64,000 nucleotides of DNA, taken from URNF01 sp045634325 (GTDB taxonomy: Bacteria; Bacillota; Clostridia; Oscillospirales; Acutalibacteraceae). Under the pieces are notes generated by a model. That model was not told where the DNA came from. It made no database searches and saw nothing but the letters and a program-made list of their open reading frames with translations. Both the position numbers and the translations under genes were made by a program. Positions 43,802-51,496 of the stretch are shown here, piece by piece. Numbering within the stretch: position 1 is the first letter of the stretch; each line of letters begins with the position of its first letter. The stretch lies in contig JAZRAA010000016.1 in the NCBI GenBank assembly GCA_045634325.1, forward strand, positions 124,001 through 188,000, in the 5' to 3' direction.

Positions 43802-44738
43802 ACGATTACTACATCGCTTACGTCAGATATTTTGGATTGCGGTAGCGATCATCAGTCTGGCGATGGCGGTTAATGAAACGCTGCCCAAACCTATTTTACC
43901 CACATGGGATGCGCTGTTTTCTATGACGGGATTGCATGGGGAAAACGTGTCTGTTCCCGATGGAGAACTGCTTGTAACGGTGCTGGATGTGGGCAACGCG
44001 GATGCCATTTTGTTACAAAGCGGAGATGATGCTATGCTCATTGATGCGGGCGAGACAGGGGATGGCGATACCGTTTTATCTTTGCTGAACGAAAAAGGCA
44101 TAGACACTTTGGACTATGTGATTGCCACCCATGCCGACAGTGACCATATTGGTGGTATGCAAGCCGTGTTAGAGGGCGTGAAAGTAGAAAACTATATCAT
44201 GTCGTTTATGCCGGAAGGATATACACCCACCAGCCGCACGTATATGCGGGTGCTGGAAACGTTGGATGCAAGGGATATCCCGCTTAAAGAAGCGGTGGTC
44301 GGAGACACGTTTGCACTCGGCGAAGCGGCGGTACATATTCTTGGTCCCGTAGGCGATTTTGAAGAGAAAAATAACCAATCGGTGATTTGTAAGGTCGTGT
44401 TTGGTAACAATCGCTTTTTGTTCATGGGAGATGCCGAGCGGGAAGCGGAAACCGCTCTTTTGAATAGTGGTGCGGATATGCGCGCCGATGTATTAAAAGT
44501 AGGACACCACGGCGGTAAAAATTCCACAAGCGAAGCGTTTTTGAAGTGTGTACAACCTACAGTTTCGGTGCTCACATGTGGGATGGATAATGCGTACGGA
44601 CATCCGCACACGGAAGCATTGCGGCGGTTACGCAATATTGGAACAGAGATATACCGTTCCGATGTCAACGGCACGATATGTATGCGTGCCGACGGTGAAA
44701 CGGTGACCGTTACCACGCAAAAGGGGGAAGCGGCATGA
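43776..44738 (+). CDS. ComEC-like metallo-beta-lactamase-fold hydrolase, membrane-anchored
   Basis: The 320-aa protein has a basic N-terminus, one membrane helix (about residues 14-33) and an extracellular-side MBL domain. The metal motif HADSDHIGG, the strand LLVTVLDVGNADAILLQSG and the KVGHHGGKNSTSEAFL end match the ComEC C-terminal domain (COG2333). That domain is a nuclease that degrades the non-entering strand in DNA uptake. ATG 43776 is preceded by GGGGAGG, inside the end of the YgiQ gene. It is paired with DUF3006, which is typical for this stand-alone form. Confidence 0.87.
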   Translation: MPRNARKSKRLLHRLRQIFWIAVAIISLAMAVNETLPKPILPTWDALFSMTGLHGENVSVPDGELLVTVLDVGNADAILLQSGDDAMLIDAGETGDGDTVLSLLNEKGIDTLDYVIATHADSDHIGGMQAVLEGVKVENYIMSFMPEGYTPTSRTYMRVLETLDARDIPLKEAVVGDTFALGEAAVHILGPVGDFEEKNNQSVICKVVFGNNRFLFMGDAEREAETALLNSGADMRADVLKVGHHGGKNSTSEAFLKCVQPTVSVLTCGMDNAYGHPHTEALRRLRNIGTEIYRSDVNGTICMRADGETVTVTTQKGEAA

Positions 44739-44956
44739 AATATTTTTCTGTTGACGGTATCCACGACGGTATGGTAGTATTAGAAGACGAAAATGGCGAA
44801 AGAATTGTACTTTCTGTCGAAAAAGTGCCCGTTTGTAAAGTGGGCGACGTGTTATGTGAGCAAAACGGCGTGTTGGCGGTATCGGATGAGGAAACACAAA
44901 AAAGGCGTAACGCGGCGTTTACTTTGGAACAAAAATTACGAAGAAAATCAAAGTGA
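44735..44956 (+). CDS. DUF3006 protein
   Basis: The 73-aa protein is a small beta-barrel-like protein: FSVDGIHDGMVVLEDENGERIVL, then VPVCKVGDVLCEQNG, the DUF3006 pattern, and a basic helical tail. It is coupled to the MBL gene by a 4-nt overlap. The family is nearly always found next to ComEC-like hydrolases; its role is unknown. Confidence 0.82.
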   Translation: MKYFSVDGIHDGMVVLEDENGERIVLSVEKVPVCKVGDVLCEQNGVLAVSDEETQKRRNAAFTLEQKLRRKSK

Positions 44957-44967
44957 GGAATTGATAT

Positions 44968-46182
44968 ATGTTTAACATTGCTGTGGCGCAGTCTGGCGGT
45001 CCTACTTGTGCAATCAACAGTTCTTTGGTGGGTGTGGTGCGTGAGGCGCGCGCTCACAAGGAAATTGGCACGGTGTTCGGTTGCCCTAACGGTATTGAGG
45101 GGTTGCTCAAAAACCGTTTGATTGATTTGAATGCGTGTATGGCGGATGAACAAACGCTGGATTTGGTGCGCCGCACACCGTCTACGGTGCTCGGCTCTTG
45201 CCGTTATAAACTGCCGGATGTGCAGGAAAATGAAACGGTGTATAAAACAGTGTTGGAAACGATGGAGAAAAACAACATTCGTGCATTTTTCTATATCGGC
45301 GGCAACGATTCTATGGATACGGTGATGAAACTGTCTGCGTATTGTAAAGCGGCGGGCAAGGATATCCGTATCATTGGTATTCCCAAGACCATTGATAACG
45401 ACTTGTGCCATACCGATCACACCCCCGGCTTTGGTTCGGCGGCAAAATACGTGGCAGCGACTTTGCAAGAAATCGTGCGTGACAGTGCGGTATATAGCGT
45501 GCGCTCGGTTACGATTGTGGAGATTATGGGACGCAATGCAGGTTGGCTCACCGCTTCTACCTGCCTGTTGCACGGAAACGGTGAAACGGCACCGCATTTG
45601 ATTTATTTGCCGGAATGTCCGTTCACTGTGGAAAAGTTTTTAAACGACATTCGCAAGGCGCAAGAAACGCATCGTTCGGTGATTGTGGCGGTGTCGGAGG
45701 GTATCGAAATTCCCGCTGACGAGACCGAAGGCGATTTTCGTTCGGGTGCTACCGATACATTTGGCCATCGGTATTTGTCGGGTATCGGCAAATGCCTCGA
45801 AACCATTGTGCGCAAGGAAATTGGTTGCAAAGTGCGCTCCATTGAACTCAATGTGATGCAGCGTTGTGCTGCACACATCGCTTCGTTGACAGACTTGGAT
45901 GAGGCAGAGGGTATCGGTGCCGCAGGTGTGCGTGCTGCGTTGTCGGGAGAGACCGGCAAGATGATGTGCTTTACACGTGTGTCGGATGCCCCGTATGCAG
46001 TGGAATATACCACAGCGGATGCGGATCGGGTTGCAAACCACGAAAAGAAGTTCCCTGCCGAATGGATAAACGAGACGCAAAACGGTGTGTTGCCGGCGGC
46101 ACAGGCATATTTTGCGCCGCTCATCACAGGCGAAAGCTATCCCGTGATGAAAAACGGTTTACCGGTGCATTTTAAATTGTAA
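44968..46182 (+). CDS. pfp: 6-phosphofructokinase, pyrophosphate-dependent type
   Basis: It phosphorylates fructose-6-phosphate. The 404-aa length and the donor site GGNDSMDT (residues 111-118) point to the PPi-type long PFK: aspartate stands at 114, where ATP enzymes have glycine (GGDGS). IPKTIDNDL and VEIMGRNAGWL, with the active-site Asp and Arg, are clear. RBS GTGAGGAA precedes the ATG. A PPi enzyme would make glycolysis reversible at this step; donor use is predicted from one residue class. Confidence 0.9.
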   Translation: MFNIAVAQSGGPTCAINSSLVGVVREARAHKEIGTVFGCPNGIEGLLKNRLIDLNACMADEQTLDLVRRTPSTVLGSCRYKLPDVQENETVYKTVLETMEKNNIRAFFYIGGNDSMDTVMKLSAYCKAAGKDIRIIGIPKTIDNDLCHTDHTPGFGSAAKYVAATLQEIVRDSAVYSVRSVTIVEIMGRNAGWLTASTCLLHGNGETAPHLIYLPECPFTVEKFLNDIRKAQETHRSVIVAVSEGIEIPADETEGDFRSGATDTFGHRYLSGIGKCLETIVRKEIGCKVRSIELNVMQRCAAHIASLTDLDEAEGIGAAGVRAALSGETGKMMCFTRVSDAPYAVEYTTADADRVANHEKKFPAEWINETQNGVLPAAQAYFAPLITGESYPVMKNGLPVHFKL

Positions 46183-46184
46183 TT

Positions 46185-46218
46185 AAAAACGCAGAAGCCA
46201 TCGGGCTTCTGCGTTTTT
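46185..46218 (+). terminator. Terminator after pfp
   Basis: Perfect 15-bp stem AAAAACGCAGAAGCC with loop ATCG and T5. Confidence 0.9.
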
Positions 46219-46247
46219 CAAATTTCGTGAATTTTCGGTGAACGGAC

Positions 46248-46277
46248 TTTACTTTTCTATACTATATATGTTAGAAT
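46248..46277 (+). promoter_or_regulatory. Possible promoter for the 46309 gene
   Basis: TTTACT (46248-46253), 18-bp spacer, TAGAAT (46272-46277). Confidence 0.4.
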
Positions 46278-46308
46278 GTATTGAATAAGAAAGTAGGAGA
46301 GGGAAGTT

Positions 46309-46950
46309 ATGGCGAAAATTCCCCGCAAAAAGGCGAATTTGACGCAAGATGCCGGTATTCTAGGCAGTACGCCTGTGCTGACGGTGCAACAACGGCAAGC
46401 GTTGGAAAAGCAGAAAAAAGCGGAAGAAAAGGCGTTGCGCAAACAATTGCGCGCACAACAAAGGGCACACAAAGTTAAGGACACCAAGCAAATGGCTTAT
46501 GTTGTGTCGGCGATGATAGCCGTTATGGTAGCGGTAACCCTGTTGTTGGTGTTTATACAAACGAAAGGCATGGGCATGCAACCCAAAGAGGATGCTACTT
46601 ATTTTTTGGACAATGCCTTGGTAGCCGAGATGGGCGATGAGGGGGTACAAGCTGCCATCAATGAGGTGTACTACACCCGTAATGGTGGTTTGCGTATCAA
46701 TATGAACTTTGCTAATGCCGAGCCCACTACGCAACATCCTGTATCGGTATATGTGAAATTGATGAACGATGCCGGGGAAATTATTGCGCAGGGAACGGTG
46801 ACCGATGTGCGTGATGATTTTTACATTGTTACGCAGGGGTATGCTTCCTATGAGTTGTTCATCCCCGCTAAATTCGTGCAAATCGCGGATGACCCTCTGT
46901 CGAAAATCGGTTATGAAATCACTGTGGAAACTGAAGAATACAAAAAATAA
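46309..46950 (+). CDS. Single-pass membrane protein of unknown function
   Basis: The 213-aa protein has a Lys/Arg-rich cytoplasmic N-terminus with a coiled helix (about 26-58), one membrane helix (about 62-82), and an extracellular beta domain (about 95-210). That domain includes RINMNFANAEPTTQHPVSVYVKLMNDAGEII and resembles an FxLYD/DUF4352-like sandwich, though I cannot name it. RBS AGGAGAGG precedes the ATG. It sits 21 nt before the foldase gene, and both proteins have similar basic N-termini. Confidence 0.72.
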   Translation: MAKIPRKKANLTQDAGILGSTPVLTVQQRQALEKQKKAEEKALRKQLRAQQRAHKVKDTKQMAYVVSAMIAVMVAVTLLLVFIQTKGMGMQPKEDATYFLDNALVAEMGDEGVQAAINEVYYTRNGGLRINMNFANAEPTTQHPVSVYVKLMNDAGEIIAQGTVTDVRDDFYIVTQGYASYELFIPAKFVQIADDPLSKIGYEITVETEEYKK

Positions 46951-46971
46951 AAGATAAGGGAGAAACGAAAC

Positions 46972-48426
46972 ATGGGTAGAAGTGCAAAACTGCGTGAAGA
47001 ACGCAGAGAGGAAATCAGAGCACAGAAAGAGATTGAAAAAGCACGCGAACAAAAGTTAGCGAAATGGCGTAAAGTGCGTCCGCTTGTCATCGTAGCGGTG
47101 TCGGTTGTGGCGGCAATAGGTATCGTTCTCGGTGTGTTTTTCGGTATCGTGGTGAAAACACCCGCTTATTTGCGTAATACCACTATGATGAAAACGGAAA
47201 ACTATACTGTCACCGGTCAAATGATGGCATATTATATTTACAGTGCGTATGCTTCTTATTATCAACAGTATGGTACCAGCTTGAATATCTCTACGGATAC
47301 TTCTCTGAAAAAGCAGATGTTCCGTGAGGATGCTACTTGGTTTGATTATTTCAATTTGGAATCCCAGGCAAATATGCAAGAGGTATTGTTGTTTGCGGAA
47401 AAGGCAAAAGAACAAGGCGTTACACTGGATGAAGAAGAACTAAAGCAGTTGGATGAAAATATCTCTTTGGCGGATATCTCTTCTTACAAAAAAGCATTCG
47501 GTATGCAAACGAGTGATTTGAAACAAGCTTTGGAACTGACTGCGCTTGCCTCCAAAATGTATCAAAAATTGGTGGATGACATGGATATCACCGATGAAGC
47601 CGTGAAGAATCATTTCGACGAGAACGAGAAATATTTTAAAACGGTTGATTATACCAAGATTTCCATTCCGTATGGTAAAAACGGTTGGTACAAGGACGTC
47701 TCCGGCGCAAAATCCGCAGCAGAATTGTTGCAAAAATCCACTAGCGTTGAGATGTTCGAATCGTATGTCAGCCAATTGTTGCAAACCATTGGCGCAACGG
47801 CTGAACAAGCGAAAACCGAATTGGAAGAGGGAAAAGTGAGCGGTGCTTACTACACCGACAATGAGTTCTACAAATGGGCTTTTGCCGCTGCACGTAAAGC
47901 CGGCGATATTTATATTGAAGACAATGGCAGTGCGTATGAAGTATATCAGTTGACTGCGTTACCCACTCTTGTCGAAGCGGATTTGCGCAATGTGCGCCAT
48001 ATTCTGTTGTCTGAAAACACCTGCGAGACTTCTGCTAAAGCAAAAGAAAAAGCTGAGCAGTTGCTTGCACAGTGGAAAGCGGGCGAAGCTACGGCGGAAA
48101 CGTTTGCAGAGTTGGCGAAAGCAAACACCGAGGATGAAGGCTCCAAAGAAACCGGTGGCTTATATGAGAACGTTTCCCAAGGGGAAATGATTGAAGAGTT
48201 TGACGAATGGCTGTTTGATGAAGCTCGTAAAGAAGGGGATACGGCGATTGTCAAAACCGATTACGGCTACCACATTATGTACTATCCGGGAGCGGGTCAA
48301 GAGGTTTGGCAAGTGAGTGCGAAGAATTCCTTGATCAATAAAAACATTTCGGAACTTTGTTCGGAATATATAAAAACCTGGCCGATTACTGCGTATCAAT
48401 CGCGCATTCAACGTTTGCCGCTATAA
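46972..48426 (+). CDS. PpiC/parvulin-type peptidyl-prolyl isomerase, PrsA/SurA-like foldase
   Basis: The 484-aa protein has a basic helical N-terminus, one membrane helix (about 40-60) and an extracellular chaperone domain of long helices. A C-terminal rotamase domain (about 330-445) follows: DLRNVRHILLSENT, TFAELAKANTEDEGSKETGGLYENV and KTDYGYHIMYYPG. Secreted parvulins of this kind help fold exported proteins. No lipobox is seen, so it is anchored by the helix rather than by lipid, unlike classical PrsA. It forms an operon with the preceding gene. Confidence 0.9.
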   Translation: MGRSAKLREERREEIRAQKEIEKAREQKLAKWRKVRPLVIVAVSVVAAIGIVLGVFFGIVVKTPAYLRNTTMMKTENYTVTGQMMAYYIYSAYASYYQQYGTSLNISTDTSLKKQMFREDATWFDYFNLESQANMQEVLLFAEKAKEQGVTLDEEELKQLDENISLADISSYKKAFGMQTSDLKQALELTALASKMYQKLVDDMDITDEAVKNHFDENEKYFKTVDYTKISIPYGKNGWYKDVSGAKSAAELLQKSTSVEMFESYVSQLLQTIGATAEQAKTELEEGKVSGAYYTDNEFYKWAFAAARKAGDIYIEDNGSAYEVYQLTALPTLVEADLRNVRHILLSENTCETSAKAKEKAEQLLAQWKAGEATAETFAELAKANTEDEGSKETGGLYENVSQGEMIEEFDEWLFDEARKEGDTAIVKTDYGYHIMYYPGAGQEVWQVSAKNSLINKNISELCSEYIKTWPITAYQSRIQRLPL

Positions 48427-48440
48427 AATGTTATATACCA

Positions 48441-48476
48441 AAATCCGTCGTGGCGATGCCGCGGCGGATTTTTTGT
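48441..48476 (+). terminator. Terminator after the foldase gene
   Basis: 13-bp stem AAATCCGTCGTGG with two G-T pairs against the right arm, loop CGATG, then T6. Confidence 0.82.
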
Positions 48477-48493
48477 GTTTTCCCCGCCTTGTT

Positions 48494-48526
48494 TTGACAA
48501 GTTTTTTACGCTTATTTTCCTATAAT
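48494..48526 (+). promoter_or_regulatory. spoIIG promoter with 21-bp spacer, Spo0A-type architecture
   Basis: TTGACA (48494-48499) and TATAAT (48521-48526) are both perfect but separated by 21 bp, too far for sigmaA alone. The Bacillus subtilis spoIIG promoter is known for a consensus pair with a 22-bp spacer that needs Spo0A~P. TTTGACA overlapping the -35 differs from an inverted 0A box (TTCGACA) at one base. Confidence 0.7.
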
Positions 48527-48545
48527 GAAAAGCGGAGTGATAAAA

Positions 48546-49388
48546 ATGCCTGTCATATACATAGACGTATTGCTGATTTTAAATGTGTGGGTGGATTTTT
48601 TATTGTTAGCGGCAACAGCGAAGGTGCGCCGCATACCGCTTACGCGGCGACGGCTATTGTGCGGTGCTGTCTTTGGTGCCGTCGGTAGCTGTGTTTTATT
48701 TTTACCGCCGTTGCCGTGGTGGGCAAGTGCATTGTTACGTGTGGTAGGGACGGTTGCGTTGTGCCGCATCACGTTCCCATTTGTGAGCTTTAGACGGTTT
48801 TGGGGAGATTTGCTGGTGTGGGCGGTTATCAGTGCTGCCTTTGCGGGTCTTGCGACCGCACTGTGGCATACACTGTCGCCGCAAGGGTTTATGGTGGTAA
48901 ATGGCGTGGTGTATTATGATGCACCCGCCTCCTTGTTGATTGTATTCACCGCTTTGAGTTACGGCGTGATATGTTTATATGACCGTTTCACCCGTCGTAA
49001 GATTCCACTGGGCGGTCGATATTCGCTGGAAATTTCTCATCGGGACGTCAAAATGGTGTGTCCGTGTTTGTATGATACAGGTTGCACCTTGAAAGAGCCG
49101 TTTTCGGGAAAACCCGCCGCACTGATAGACCAAACCGCAGCACAGCGGCTGTTGTCTGACGGTTGGCAGACGGGCACGGATGCGATATTACATAAAATGC
49201 GTTTTATACCTTTCAACGGTATTGACGGAGAAGGTGCATTGCCGGCGTTTGTACCGCAGGCGATGGCTGTTACCGATGAAAATGGACACCGCTGTGACAT
49301 CACCGGCAGTTATTTGGCGGTAGGCAAGGTGGAGGGAAACGGTGAGTTTGTAGCACTTATCGGCACAGATATCGGCGATTTGTTGTGA
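48546..49388 (+). CDS. spoIIGA: Sigma-E processing peptidase SpoIIGA
   Basis: This membrane aspartyl protease cleaves pro-sigmaE in the mother cell after a signal from the forespore. The 280-aa protein has five hydrophobic segments in about residues 1-145 and a C-terminal cytoplasmic protease domain with CLYDTGCTLKEPFSGKP, where Asp177 is the catalytic residue of the DTG triad. A dimeric pepsin-like site is known for the family. ATG 48546 follows GGAGTG. It is placed directly upstream of sigE, as expected. Confidence 0.93.
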   Translation: MPVIYIDVLLILNVWVDFLLLAATAKVRRIPLTRRRLLCGAVFGAVGSCVLFLPPLPWWASALLRVVGTVALCRITFPFVSFRRFWGDLLVWAVISAAFAGLATALWHTLSPQGFMVVNGVVYYDAPASLLIVFTALSYGVICLYDRFTRRKIPLGGRYSLEISHRDVKMVCPCLYDTGCTLKEPFSGKPAALIDQTAAQRLLSDGWQTGTDAILHKMRFIPFNGIDGEGALPAFVPQAMAVTDENGHRCDITGSYLAVGKVEGNGEFVALIGTDIGDLL

Positions 49389-49404
49389 GAGGAGTTTGGT
49401 AGAG

Positions 49405-50109
49405 ATGTTTCGGATATATCGCTGGTTGTTTAGGCTCTATTGCCGGTTGTTTCGAAAAGACGGATGTTATTACATAAATGGTACGGATGTATTACCACCG
49501 CCGCTTTCTGCACAGGAGGAGCAACAGGTGTTTGCACGTATGCGGGAAAACGACCCCGCCGCCAGAGAAACGCTCATCACTCATAATTTGCGCTTGGTGG
49601 TGTATATTGCGCGCAAGTTTGAAAGTTCGGGTGTAGGGCTGGAGGATTTGATTTCCATCGGAACGATTGGCTTGATTAAGGCGGTGAATACATTTTGCCC
49701 TGACCGTAATATTAAACTGGCAACCTATTCGTCTCGCTGTATCGAAAATGAGATTTTGATGTATTTGCGTAAAATAGCGGGACAAAAGCATGAAATGTCT
49801 TTTGACGAGCCTCTTAACGTGGATTGGGACGGCAACGAATTGTTGCTGTCAGATATTCTCGGCAGTGACCCTGATGAAATCCACCAAGGTGTTGAACAGG
49901 AAGCTGAACGGGTGTTGCTCAGGGAATGCGTGACCAAGCTTTCCAAACGAGAACAGGTGATTATGCGGATGCGATACGGGTTTGACGGTAGTCGCGAATA
50001 CACCCAAAAGGAGGTTGCGGACACGCTGGGCATATCGCAATCCTATATTTCAAGATTGGAAAAGAAAATTATTCGTCGTTTGAGGATGGAGTTGGAAAAA
50101 GCGGAATAA
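49405..50109 (+). CDS. sigE: RNA polymerase sporulation sigma factor SigE (mother cell)
   Basis: The 234-aa sigma-70-type factor directs early mother-cell transcription. It has an N-terminal pro-sequence-like segment (MFRIYRWLFRLYCRLF, basic and hydrophobic) that SpoIIGA removes, then region 2 (HNLRLVVYIARKFESSGVGLEDLISIGTIGLIKAV) and region 4 with the helix-turn-helix (KEVADTLGISQSYISRLEKK). The start ATG lies 16 nt after spoIIGA. Genes spoIIGA and sigE share the promoter at 48494. Confidence 0.95.
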   Translation: MFRIYRWLFRLYCRLFRKDGCYYINGTDVLPPPLSAQEEQQVFARMRENDPAARETLITHNLRLVVYIARKFESSGVGLEDLISIGTIGLIKAVNTFCPDRNIKLATYSSRCIENEILMYLRKIAGQKHEMSFDEPLNVDWDGNELLLSDILGSDPDEIHQGVEQEAERVLLRECVTKLSKREQVIMRMRYGFDGSREYTQKEVADTLGISQSYISRLEKKIIRRLRMELEKAE

Positions 50110-50136
50110 ATTTCCACTTCGGACGTCTGTAAAGTT

Positions 50137-50177
50137 GTATCGAAAAGTCTTCTGCCGTCCATACTGAAAACAGTATG
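50137..50177 (+). promoter_or_regulatory. Candidate sporulation-sigma promoter upstream of sigG
   Basis: GTATC (50137-50141), 18 bp, CATACTG (50160-50166) resembles sigmaF/sigmaG-type promoters, whose -10 is CATACTA-like. CATACTG also pairs with CAGTATG (50171-50177) as a 7-bp hairpin with loop AAAA just before the ribosome site. Either reading may be the real one. Confidence 0.4.
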
Positions 50178-50193
50178 TAAAGGAGGCTTGGCG

Positions 50194-50961
50194 ATGTATA
50201 ATAAGGTGGAAATTTGCGGTGTCAATACGTCGACTTTAAAGGTGTTGAGTGAAAAGGAAAAAACGGCGTTGTTACAGCGCGTGCGACAGGGGGATACAGC
50301 CGCACGTGAGGAGATGGTCAACGGTAATTTGCGTTTAGTACTGAGCGTTGTGCAACGCTTTACCGGTAGAGGAGAAAACCTGGATGATTTATTTCAGGTG
50401 GGATGTATCGGTTTGGTGAAATCCATCGACAATTTTGATATTACACAGAATGTGCGCTTTTCCACCTATGCGGTACCAATGATTATCGGCGAAATTCGTC
50501 GGTATTTGCGGGATAACAACAGTATCCGTATCAGCCGTTCGGTACGGGACACGGCGTACAAAGCTATGCAAGTAAAAGAACGTCTCACCGCCGAAAAGCA
50601 ACGAGAACCTACCGCTACTGAGATTGCACAGGAATTAGGGATTCCCCGTGAAGAAGTGGTGATTGCGTTGGAGGCTATTGTGGAGCCGGTCAGTTTATAT
50701 GAGCCGGTGTATGCTGACGGGGGCGACACGATTTATGTGCTTGACCAAGTGGGCGACCATAACGATGATCGTAACTGGTTGGACGAGATTGCATTAAAAG
50801 AGGCGATGAACAACTTGAGCGAGCGAGAAAAGAAGATTTTATATTTGCGGTTTTTCAAAGGAAAAACGCAAATTGAGGTGTCAACCGAAATCGGCATATC
50901 GCAAGCGCAGGTCAGTCGATTGGAAAAAGGCGCTTTGCAACAAATCAAAAGTGTATTATGA
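50194..50961 (+). CDS. sigG: RNA polymerase sporulation sigma factor SigG (forespore)
   Basis: The 255-aa sigma factor runs late forespore transcription. The N-terminus MYNKVEICGVNTSTLKVL is the sigmaG signature that binds the anti-sigma factor CsfB/Gin in Bacilli. Region 2 (NLRLVLSVVQRFTGRGENLDDLFQVGCIGLVKSI), region 3 (EPTATEIAQELGIPREEV) and region 4 (IEVSTEIGISQAQVSRLEKG) are intact. AAAGGAGG precedes the ATG. The order spoIIGA-sigE-sigG is the conserved one. Confidence 0.96.
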   Translation: MYNKVEICGVNTSTLKVLSEKEKTALLQRVRQGDTAAREEMVNGNLRLVLSVVQRFTGRGENLDDLFQVGCIGLVKSIDNFDITQNVRFSTYAVPMIIGEIRRYLRDNNSIRISRSVRDTAYKAMQVKERLTAEKQREPTATEIAQELGIPREEVVIALEAIVEPVSLYEPVYADGGDTIYVLDQVGDHNDDRNWLDEIALKEAMNNLSEREKKILYLRFFKGKTQIEVSTEIGISQAQVSRLEKGALQQIKSVL

Positions 50962-50971
50962 TACTTTGGCT

Positions 50972-50999
50972 AAAGCGGGCATATGCCCGCTTTTTTTTG
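50972..50999 (+). terminator. Terminator of sigG
   Basis: Palindromic stem AAGCGGGC/GCCCGCTT with a 4-nt loop, then T8. Confidence 0.88.
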
Positions 51000-51030
51000 C
51001 ATACACATTATAAGGAAAGGAGCTGGAAAT

Positions 51031-51330
51031 ATGATTTGCAGAATTACGGACATGCATAATAAAGAGGTCATCAACGTGTGTGATGGTCAACGGCTGGGCT
51101 GTGTGGACGACGTAGAGGTGGACACCTGCACAGCGGAATTGGTGGCAATTGTGGTACATGGACACAGGAAGTTATTCGGTTTGTTCGGACGATGCGATGA
51201 CATTGTTATCGGATGGCGGGAAATTGAGGTGATAGGAGAGGAAACGGTATTGGTTAATCACCCGATGCCCGCTTACCGTCCTTGCACCTGCAAAAACGGT
51301 GGTAACATATTAGGTGGATTATTTGGATAA
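51031..51330 (+). CDS. YlmC/YmxH-family sporulation protein (PRC-barrel)
   Basis: The 99-aa protein is a PRC-barrel protein: MICRITDMHNKEVINVCDG, LGCVDDVEVDTCTAELVAIVV, a KLFGLFGRCDDIVIGW loop and the IEVIGEETVLVN end. The C-terminus is Cys/Gly-rich (PCTCKNGGNILGGLFG), which is unusual in comparison with the compact core. The gene is usually next to sigG in Clostridia, as here. RBS AAGGAAAGGAG precedes the ATG. Its function is unknown. Confidence 0.85.
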   Translation: MICRITDMHNKEVINVCDGQRLGCVDDVEVDTCTAELVAIVVHGHRKLFGLFGRCDDIVIGWREIEVIGEETVLVNHPMPAYRPCTCKNGGNILGGLFG

Positions 51331-51346
51331 AAAAGTAAAAAAAGAC

Positions 51347-51375
51347 TTGCATTCTGAAATTGAGTGTGGTATACT
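51347..51375 (+). promoter_or_regulatory. Promoter of rpsB-tsf
   Basis: TTGCAT (51347-51352), 17-bp spacer, TATACT (51370-51375) with TGG as extended -10. Confidence 0.85.
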
Positions 51376-51381
51376 ATGTCG

Positions 51382-51496
51382 GCATAACGCACGCAGATAG
51401 TGTTTAACACGACGTTTTTCGGTCGGTGCCGAACTCGGAAGTGCCGAGCGGTGGCTGAAAAATGCTGCGGAGGAAAAACCAAGGAGGAAAAAGTTT
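51382..51496 (+). ncRNA. Structured 5' leader of rpsB, candidate cis-regulatory RNA
   Basis: The 115-nt leader can form a 10-bp closing stem (TTTTTCGGTC with GGCTGAAAAA, two wobbles) around an inner CTCGG/CCGAG hairpin, followed directly by the ribosome site AAGGAGG. Ribosomal protein operons are often controlled by binding of their own product to such leaders; S2 is the natural candidate. I do not recognise a catalogued family. Confidence 0.55.

Noticed and set aside
51400..51480. 5S rRNA gene or fragment
   Set aside because: Only about 18 nt resemble 5S rRNA; the flanking helices of 5S are missing and the segment lies in the rpsB leader.
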